Source of the DNA: Erythrobacter sp. EC-HK427
GTDB taxonomy: Bacteria; Pseudomonadota; Alphaproteobacteria; Sphingomonadales; Sphingomonadaceae
Length of the DNA: 64,000 nt
Direction of reading: 5' to 3'
NCBI RefSeq assembly: GCF_902498745.1
Contig: NZ_LR701479.1
Span: 2,621,060-2,685,059 of the forward strand
In this document: positions 53,824 through 61,600 of the stretch, in pieces
Position numbering within the stretch: position 1 is the first letter of the stretch
Layout of the letters: every line of letters starts with the position of its first letter
Position numbers and translations under genes: made by a program
Notes under the pieces: generated by a model
The model's database searches: none
What the model saw: the letters and a program-made list of their open reading frames with translations, nothing else
Told to the model about the DNA's origin: nothing

Positions 53824-55002
53824 TTACCAGTCGTCGTCTCCGCTCTTGGCGACACTCGCCGTGTCCTCTGTCGGCGGGCGAATGCCCGACCGCCAGTAGA
53901 ATTCGGTGCGCGCATCGGCTGTCGGAATCAGCTCGGCGATCAGTTCCTGCAAATCCATCCGCGCCCGGCGATCGATCTCGCGCAGGGCCTTGCCGACGGG
54001 CGAATGCGGTTCGCGCCGCGCGAAGTAATCCGCTGCTGCGTTCACCGCGCGCAAGGCATCTTCCCGCGAGTCAATCTTGCCCGCCTTGAATGTGCCTGCG
54101 CTGCCGCCACCATTGGCCGACGCACCTGCATCGGCGGTTTCGGCAGCTCCCTCGCTCTCTTCCGAAACCTCTTCCGGCAAGCGCGCGACAAGTGCCTTCA
54201 ACCATTCACGCATTCCCTCCAGCTCGCTCGTCAGGCGCGAGCCTGCGGGCATATAGGGGGATGCCTGTTTGATGAGATATTCCATCACCCGGCGCCATTG
54301 CGTCTCGGCGGTGGTGACAGCAGCCAGCACCGGTGCCATCCTTGCCCGCCCGGCGATGGTGACAATCCGGTCAAAACTGTCATAGGCTGACTGGCGTGCC
54401 TCCGCGCGGGCCGCTTTGGCGTCGGCATCGCCGGCCTGGCTTTGGCTGGCCGCATCGACCATCACCTTGTCGCCATAGCGCAGAACGTCGCTACCTGCCT
54501 TCACCAGCGCCATCTGCCGCACCGGAAGAACCAGCGATCCCTCGCGGTCATTGGTGCCGCCGCTAAGGCCGGAAAGCGGCATGAAGCGCGCTTCAACGCC
54601 GTCCTCTTCATCCTCGTCCGCGGCGGGGTAAAGGCCTTGTTCCCAGAATGCCTCGACAAAATCGGCGAGCAAAGTCATCGTGACGGCAAGCGATTGGGCA
54701 GGATCATCTTCCCGCGCCGAAGCCTCGATCAAGATCGCCATCGGCTCCAGATCCTTGCCGAACTCCGTCAGATAGCGGATTGCGTCCTCGGCAATGGCTT
54801 CCCAGCTCTCGACGCCATCCTCGACGGCCGCGTCGTCTTCATCCAGTGCAAGCGCCTGTTCTGCCCGCACGCGGTCTTTTCGCTTCAGGCGGATATCGCG
54901 CAGCAGCTCCGCCGCCTCGCCTTCATCCTCGCGCCCGTTCACACCGAGGCCGCCGTCAATCGGCGTCAGGATGGCATCGCGGATGGTTTCGTCAATCAGC
55001 AT
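53824..55002 (-). CDS. tssA: T6SS baseplate/cap protein TssA
   Basis: A 392-residue TssA that helps start and extend the tube-sheath. The N-terminal ImpA_N domain contains a long acidic stretch and EFGKDLEPMAILIEA, DFVEAFWEQGLYP. The C-terminal domain has REDALRAVNAAADYFARREPHSPV followed by LQELIAEL, the usual TssA ending. It is the first gene of the minus-strand T6SS run, 84 bases before tssB, and diverges from the PAAR gene. The ATG at 55002 has GAGGGGGG upstream. Confidence 0.93.
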   Translation of the reverse strand: MLIDETIRDAILTPIDGGLGVNGREDEGEAAELLRDIRLKRKDRVRAEQALALDEDDAAVEDGVESWEAIAEDAIRYLTEFGKDLEPMAILIEASAREDDPAQSLAVTMTLLADFVEAFWEQGLYPAADEDEEDGVEARFMPLSGLSGGTNDREGSLVLPVRQMALVKAGSDVLRYGDKVMVDAASQSQAGDADAKAARAEARQSAYDSFDRIVTIAGRARMAPVLAAVTTAETQWRRVMEYLIKQASPYMPAGSRLTSELEGMREWLKALVARLPEEVSEESEGAAETADAGASANGGGSAGTFKAGKIDSREDALRAVNAAADYFARREPHSPVGKALREIDRRARMDLQELIAELIPTADARTEFYWRSGIRPPTEDTASVAKSGDDDW

Positions 55003-55054
55003 CGCACCCCCCTCGGTACTATCGCGCAGTCATAGCTTACGCTTTTTGCCGCGC

Positions 55055-55087
55055 TACACCACTGTTTTCTTGCGCGCCGATGGTGTA
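55055..55087. promoter_or_regulatory. Inverted repeat between tssA and the PAAR gene
   Basis: TACACCA (55055-55061) and TGGTGTA (55081-55087) are perfect 7-base inverted repeats with a 19-base spacer, in the 119-base divergent promoter region at the head of the T6SS run. The right arm lies 34 bases before the PAAR start. A good candidate operator for T6SS control. Confidence 0.4.
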
Positions 55088-55121
55088 ATGCTGCAAGCCT
55101 TGGATCACAGGAGGCACCCGC

Positions 55122-55415
55122 ATGGGACAGCCCGCATCACGTTTGACCGATATGCACACTTGCCCGATGGTAACCGGCGTTGTGCCCCATGTAGGCGGGC
55201 CGGTTAGCGGGCCCTGCGCTCCGACTGTGCTGATCGGGGGACTGCCTGCTGCGCGTGTTTCCGACATGGCGGTTTGTGTCGGCCCGCCCGATGTGATCGC
55301 CAAAGGCAGCGCGACGGTCATCACCATGGGGATGCCGCAAGCGCGCATCGGCGATATGACCGCGCATGGGGGTGTCCTGATACTCGGCCAGCCCAACGTG
55401 CTGGTGGGCGGTTAG
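55122..55415 (+). CDS. PAAR-domain spike tip protein
   Basis: A 97-residue PAAR protein that caps VgrG. The repeated PAAR pattern is clear: ASRLTDMHTCP, AARVSDMAVCVGPP, MPQARIGDMTAHGG and a final LGQPNVLVGG. The cysteines and histidines expected for zinc binding are present. It has no effector extension. It diverges from tssA, and its 3' end converges on the CHAT gene with a 4-base gap. Confidence 0.93.
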   Translation: MGQPASRLTDMHTCPMVTGVVPHVGGPVSGPCAPTVLIGGLPAARVSDMAVCVGPPDVIAKGSATVITMGMPQARIGDMTAHGGVLILGQPNVLVGG

Positions 55416-55419
55416 CCGC

Positions 55420-58400
55420 TCAAGACCCCTCATCCGCCCCGGCACGGGCATACATATTGTTCGCGCCATCACCGACGATAAAGAAATTCGCCCAGTGATA
55501 CGGGTGGGAGCTGAGCAGATTGCGCAGCGCGGCCAGTTGTGCCGTTTGCAGAGACGTCGAAATGGTTTCGCTTTGCCCCGCGACGTAGAAATCCTGCATG
55601 ATCTTCAGAGTATTGGCATTTTCGGGCACGCGCCAGAAAGTTGCCATGACCGCACGCGCGTCGGCCACCAGGAATGACCGGACAAGCCCGTCCAGCTCCG
55701 CCCCGCTGGTTTCGAACCCTGCTTGTCTGGCCGCAAGAGCTGCGGCTGCTGCGGACGTCTCGCAAGCGGACAGCACCACCAGATTAGCATCAAGATCAAG
55801 CCGGGTCACTTCGTCGAAGGACAGCAGCCCGTCACCGGCGACTTCTCCATTCACCGGAGCCGCCAGCGCGGTAATCAAGGCCGGTGGCACGTAAGCGAGG
55901 CATTCATCATCCTCGGACGCCCGCACGAGCTGCCCCGGCAGACCATGCGTAGCAAAATGCAGGATACTGTAGTTGCTGAGATCAACCGCGGGATTGTCCC
56001 CGAGCAGCGCCTCTTCGGTAAAGGCATCGCCAGTCAGCTGCGGCACATTGTCCCGCCCAAGCGCATTGGCGATCAGCCGCAGCTCATCCGCGCTCACCGG
56101 ATCGGCTGCGTAGATGTAATTCGCCCAGGCCTGCAAGGTCACCCGGCATTCGAGCGGCATGGCGGCATTCCCTTGCGCCGCGCTCAATTGCGGCACCGGC
56201 GCGTTGGCGAAGCCGAAAATATCAAACTCCGCTTCGGAGGGCCTGCGCTCGATCCGGCTGCTCAAGAACGCGCGCGGCGAAAGCGCCACCGTTGTTTGCG
56301 CACTTTCGACCAAGAATTGCGCACGATCATACCGTCCGCGCTCTTCGGGGAAGCGTTCATACTCCAGGACGCTGGCTTCGTCGGTCACCAGCATGGCGAT
56401 GGGGAATTGGCGGAAAATGCCCGCGGCATCGAAAATTACGCTGTCGGAATTGGCAACAAGTCCCGCTGCCGGCCCGGTGATCCTCGCAAAAACCTCATAT
56501 GCCCCGCGAATATCGAAAGGGATTGTTCCCACATCGTCGCGCTCCGGACGGTAACGGCTCTGCGCGGAGGACAGCACAGCATCGGCAGCGCGCGTCACTT
56601 CATCCAGAGTTCCCTCGACACGGTGGAAACTCGCCTCCTCGCGGGAGACGACCATCGCGTACACCGCATCGTTCAGTTCGACGAGCTTGAAATAGACCTC
56701 GCCCGGTTCCAGCACACTCCGCAAGGTTTCCAGATCGATGGGCTCGTCATCAAGCTGGGCAATCCCGCCGGTTTCCGCGATCCGCGAATTGACGTCATCA
56801 AGCCGCGCGACAACATCGCGCAGCTCGCTTTCCAGCGTTGTCCGTTCACCGCCGCCTTGCTCCCCTGCCAAGGCACCGATGGCGAAAGTCAGCCCGTTAC
56901 GCTCCTGTTGCAGGTCGCGCCGTTCGCGCAGCAATTGCCGGATCGTATCGTCCTGCGAAAGTTCCTGCTGCATCGTGGCATATTCGCGGGCGATGGCGGG
57001 CTCGCCAATGGCCTGCATCGCGCGGAAGAATTCGGCACTGCGCGCCTCGGTCGGCGTAGATTCGGACAAGAGATCGAAATACCGCTCCAGCGCCGCTTGC
57101 GAAACCGGGCCCACGCCATCAAGATTGGCAATCCCCGAAATGGCTGACCGGTAATCTTCCAGTGCATCATTACGCCGAGAGGGGTCACGCGAGGCAACCG
57201 ATGCGCGTTCCAGCTGGGTTTCCAGCAACAGCGCGCTCGTCGCCGCAAGATCGGCACCGCGCTGGATGGGCCGCACAAGGCAGGCAGAACTATTGGCCGG
57301 AACAGCACCGCGCAAGGCCGCAATCGCACAGTCGAAACTGGCCACCGCCGCGGCAATATCGCCGCGCCGTACGTGGATACGGCCCTGCTGCCGCTCGATT
57401 GCCGAATGCAACCAGCCGATCCGCGCCGGTTCGATCCGGGCAATCGGCGCAGCAGCCACCGCCGCGGCATTGCGGATGGAAACTTCCGCCGCCGCTTCTC
57501 CTTCCGTGCGGTCGCGGCCGGGTTGCCCGGCATTGGCAAGTTGCGCGACGCTGAGCGTCCAGTAACGCTGCGCTTCCAGCAGGACCGATTGCAGCCCCGC
57601 TTCGTCACCCAGCGAAGACTGCAAATCACCCGCTCCGGCATCTTCCGCCGCTGCGCCGAAAGTCAGCGTTTCCTGGTTGAGGCGGCTCAGCACGACCGGA
57701 TCGAGCAATTGCCCATCGGTCGTTGTGGCCACGTTGAGCACCTGGATCGCGCGGTCCCATTGCCGCTGGTTGATCAGATGGAGGCCGCGATAGACGCGCA
57801 ATTGCTCCTGCTGCTCTGCATTCGCTTCGTTGCCCTGAGCATCAAGCAAGGCCTCGGCGGCGGCGAAGTGCAGATCGGCAGCCTCAAACTGGCTGACATT
57901 GGAATCCGCCAGCCCCGCCGCCATCCGCAGATCGATCAGCGTGGCTGCATCCGCATCGGCGAATTCGCGCAAGGCATCGTTGAGGATGCGCGAGGCATCG
58001 AGCAAGCGCCCGGTCTGCAAGGCGCGTACTCCGCTGGTGAAGACGGCATCTGCGGTGTTCACACCGCCTGCCTCATTGCCCTCGCCCTGCCCCGCCAATT
58101 CAATCTGGCGCAAGTTGGACAGATCAATCGAGCCTTGCGGCGTCGTGCCACCTTCGGGTGCAGTTTCGTTGTTCACCAGCACGCGCAAGGCCGCTTCGAG
58201 ATTGGGCAAAGCCGCTTCGATCGCTGCACCCTGCCACAGCCGGCCATTCCGCTCGAAGCGCAGATCGTATGCCACGCGCTGCAACTGCGGATCGAAACAC
58301 TTGCGAATGTCCACCTGCCCAAGACCTGCCAGCATCTGCGTTTCGACACTGGTGCTGCAGCCTGACGTATCGCGGGTCTGAGCGCCGCTAATATAGCCCT

Positions 58401-58638
58401 GCAATTGCGCCGCATCGATGCCGCGACAATTGATGCCGTATGGCTGGTCACCGGCAAAACGCACAAGCTCGTCAGAATCCGGCCAGCGCAACGAAGCGGT
58501 GCACACGTCGCCCTGGGTGTTTTCGCCCAGCGCGAACACTTCGGGCGTGTCGGGCCGCGCGGCGGCGGGCTGCGTCATCAGCACGGCCATGGCTGAAACT
58601 GCCGCGAACAGGGTCGATTTGGCGGGACGCATGATCAT
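55420..58638 (-). CDS. Exported CHAT-domain (caspase-like) protein
   Basis: A 1,072-residue protein. It has an N-terminal signal peptide (positively charged start, LFAAVSAMAVLM, cleavage near AAARP), a long helical, TPR-like central region (about 230-650) and a C-terminal CHAT protease domain. The catalytic dyad is visible as His898 in LHFATHG and Cys959 in VLSACETS. I chose the ATG at 58638 because GGAGG precedes it. It overlaps the stop of the giant repeat protein as ATGA, so the two are coupled. An exported CHAT protease next to an exported repeat protein suggests processing of that partner; the substrate is unknown. Confidence 0.9.
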   Translation of the reverse strand: MIMRPAKSTLFAAVSAMAVLMTQPAAARPDTPEVFALGENTQGDVCTASLRWPDSDELVRFAGDQPYGINCRGIDAAQLQGYISGAQTRDTSGCSTSVETQMLAGLGQVDIRKCFDPQLQRVAYDLRFERNGRLWQGAAIEAALPNLEAALRVLVNNETAPEGGTTPQGSIDLSNLRQIELAGQGEGNEAGGVNTADAVFTSGVRALQTGRLLDASRILNDALREFADADAATLIDLRMAAGLADSNVSQFEAADLHFAAAEALLDAQGNEANAEQQEQLRVYRGLHLINQRQWDRAIQVLNVATTTDGQLLDPVVLSRLNQETLTFGAAAEDAGAGDLQSSLGDEAGLQSVLLEAQRYWTLSVAQLANAGQPGRDRTEGEAAAEVSIRNAAAVAAAPIARIEPARIGWLHSAIERQQGRIHVRRGDIAAAVASFDCAIAALRGAVPANSSACLVRPIQRGADLAATSALLLETQLERASVASRDPSRRNDALEDYRSAISGIANLDGVGPVSQAALERYFDLLSESTPTEARSAEFFRAMQAIGEPAIAREYATMQQELSQDDTIRQLLRERRDLQQERNGLTFAIGALAGEQGGGERTTLESELRDVVARLDDVNSRIAETGGIAQLDDEPIDLETLRSVLEPGEVYFKLVELNDAVYAMVVSREEASFHRVEGTLDEVTRAADAVLSSAQSRYRPERDDVGTIPFDIRGAYEVFARITGPAAGLVANSDSVIFDAAGIFRQFPIAMLVTDEASVLEYERFPEERGRYDRAQFLVESAQTTVALSPRAFLSSRIERRPSEAEFDIFGFANAPVPQLSAAQGNAAMPLECRVTLQAWANYIYAADPVSADELRLIANALGRDNVPQLTGDAFTEEALLGDNPAVDLSNYSILHFATHGLPGQLVRASEDDECLAYVPPALITALAAPVNGEVAGDGLLSFDEVTRLDLDANLVVLSACETSAAAAALAARQAGFETSGAELDGLVRSFLVADARAVMATFWRVPENANTLKIMQDFYVAGQSETISTSLQTAQLAALRNLLSSHPYHWANFFIVGDGANNMYARAGADEGS

Positions 58639-61600
58639 TGTCCTCCCTCCTGCGCTTGGCACGCTTCGTCTTCGGGATCGCATTGTTCGAGCATATCGAT
58701 GCCTACTGGAATCTGCGCGATATCGAGGATCAGCCCTTCGTTGCCGCGCCCGACAAGCGGATTGAGGAAGGCGCTGGGATCGTCGGTGGAAATGAGCCGC
58801 TGCGTCTGCCGTTCGTCTATCGTGGTGATTTCGGGCGGCGGCAAATCGACGATCAGACAACCGCGATCAGGCGAGCCGATGACGCAGCCGTTCACGCGCG
58901 AGCGCGCCTGCGTCACCCGCAATTGGCGCGGGTTGAGCGTGCCGATATTGAGCACCGAATTGGGCAGCACGCCCGCCGTGCGTCCGATGAAACCGTTGAT
59001 TTCGCCAAACAGCGCAAAGCTGTCCAGACCGTCATCCCCTTGGCTGAAGAGTTCCAGCGCCAGATCGTCAACCGAATTGGCCGCATCGGCATTGAGGATC
59101 ACCCCGCCCCCTTGCGAGAAGGCGGTGTTCTGGAACAGCGCGAAGTCGGAATAGGCGACCCGCAACCTGTCTGCCTGCAGGAAGGTGCGCTGGCTATTGT
59201 CACCGATATAGAGCTGCGACGCGGCATCGGCGAGCAGTTCGCCCGCAGCATCGAGCGAAATGCTGTTGGTCAGCGTCACGAAGGCGGCATTGCCGAAGAC
59301 GATCCTCACAGCGCGCAAATCGACCACGCCATTGGAAAATTCGACACTGGCATTTTCAGTCGTGGCGATGATCCGGGCAGTGAGCGAGGCCGGATCAACA
59401 AGCCCGTCCATCCCGATCTCGCCCTGGCCGATTTGCAGCGTTCCCGTGCCGCTGCCGCTGATCGCGCCGCCCAGCGTTATCTCGCCAGAGGTGATAATGC
59501 GCAGCGTATCCCGGCCGGTGTCGCTATCGATGGTGAAAGTGCCGAGTGCGATATCCTGGTCGCCTGCATCGATCACCACATTGTCCGCCGCAAGCAGGCC
59601 GAGTTCGGCTTCGGAGATTGCGAAACCGCCGCTGTCGCCGATGCTGGTGGTGTCCGATCCGCCGGCCAGATTGCGCAAGATGATGGTCGCGTCGGCTGCC
59701 GCCGCGCTGATCGCTCCCGAAAGCGCGAAATCCGTCGGTGCGGCGAGCACGATGTCACCATCGGGCGCGTCAGCAGGGCCGTCGGTAATGGCCAGTGCGG
59801 TCTGGGCCGTGTCGCCAGCCAGCGACAGATCGAGCACATAGGTCGCATCATCCGCGCCGCCTGCGCTGGTCGAGCCGCCGCCCAGATCGAGCGTCGTTCC
59901 CGCTGTCAGCCAGACATTGTCCCCCGCATCGAAATCGGCGATGGCAATGGTGCCTCCGGCCAGTGCGGCGATGTCTTCGACCGCAATCAGGCTATCGGCG
60001 CCGATATCGCCCGCGGCCAGCAGGATGATGCTGCGGCCCGAACGGATATCGCCCAGCACGGCATCGCCGCCGGTATTGATGGCGATACTGCCATCGCTCT
60101 CAAGATCATCGGCTTCGATTGTCTCCGGCGACACAATGCTCAACAAATTGCCCGCATTGCTGGTGCCGAGATCGACGAAGGTCGCGCTGGAGACGATGAT
60201 GTCATCGTCAGCGGTCAGGCTGTTGGCCGTCAAACCATCGGTATTGTCGCCCGCGATATCGCCCGTTTTGATGAGCGTGATGTCGGTGTCGGAAGTCGCC
60301 GTGTCGACGAACAGGTTCCCACCATTGGCGGTCGCATCAATGCCCAAAGCCCCGGCATTGGCAGTTGTGACATCGACCCCGAAGCCGCTGACCGAAACGC
60401 CGTCGCCAGTTAGTGCTCCGCCGCTGGCGGTTCCGGTGGCAGAGGTGACGGAGACAATGCCAGCATTGGCGGTGCCCGTCGCCAGATTGGCGTCCCCTGT
60501 CGCTTCGACTGTGACCGATCCGTTCGCCGAGATCGCACTCGTAACATCTGCACTGGTGGAGGAATTGGCGGTGATCCCGGCGGGCGCTGAAAGGGAGCCT
60601 GCAATAAGGCTGTCATTCGGCCCCAGCTTGGTAAGCGCGATAGTCGTCCCGGCAATCCCTGTGCCTAGCTCCAGCACCCCGTCGCTGGCATCGATATCGA
60701 CAAAGGTTCCGGCATCGGCGGTAGTCAGATCAACGCCCGCCCCCGCAACGGTTACCGAGGTTCCGGCGTCCAGCGTGCCAAGCTGCACATTGCCACCGGC
60801 GGTCGCGCTGATGTCTAGCGTCGCGTTAGCATCGCCGCGTCCGAAATCGGGCACCAATCCGGTGGCTCCGGGATCAGACAGTCCGCTGATATCGTCCACT
60901 GCGTCGAGCTGCACTTGCGCGCCCGATACCGAACCGATGCGGATATCATCACCCGCGACAACGTCCACGCCTCCGCTCATCAGGGTCGACACAATCGTCG
61001 CGTCCGCGCCAGCATCCGCGAGCAAATCGCCGCCGCCCGTTATGCTACCCGCATTGACATTCGCGCTGGCGGTAAGTGTCACGTCGCCCAACGCTCCCGG
61101 CGTCGTCAGCGTGTTGACGTTCACATCGCCGTCCGTTGCCATAACATCGATACTGCCGACATCGGCATTGCCGGTGGTGACGGTGGCGGAGGTTGCGCTG
61201 CTTACGTTGATATTGCCGCCGCTCGTGTCGAGATCGGTGAGCACAACGTCGCCTGCGCCTGTGCCATTGACGAGGATGTCGCCCGTCGCATCGCCCTCGT
61301 CGAGCGCGATCCCGCCCGCATCAGCCGCCAGATTGATCGTCGCGGCATTCAGCCGGCCGATATCAATTGCTCCGGCAGTTACACCGAACTGGCCGTCCGC
61401 CGACCCGCTGAACAGCTCCGTCAAACCACCGCTGTTAAGCGCGACATCGCCTGCGGTGGATTCAATAGACTGCGTAAAGCCGGGGATCGCCAGACTGGCG
61501 GGGTCATCATCGGCGGTGATGGTGCCATCGGCGGTGATCGTCACATTACCCTGCGCCCGCACCAGCGAAGCGTCGAAACTGCCTTCTGCGCCCGTAACGC

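Noticed and set aside
58639-58860. N-terminal extension of the CHAT protein by 74 residues
   Set aside because: The added Arg-rich translation overlaps the repeat-protein gene, while the ATG at 58638 begins a clear signal peptide and has GGAGG upstream.
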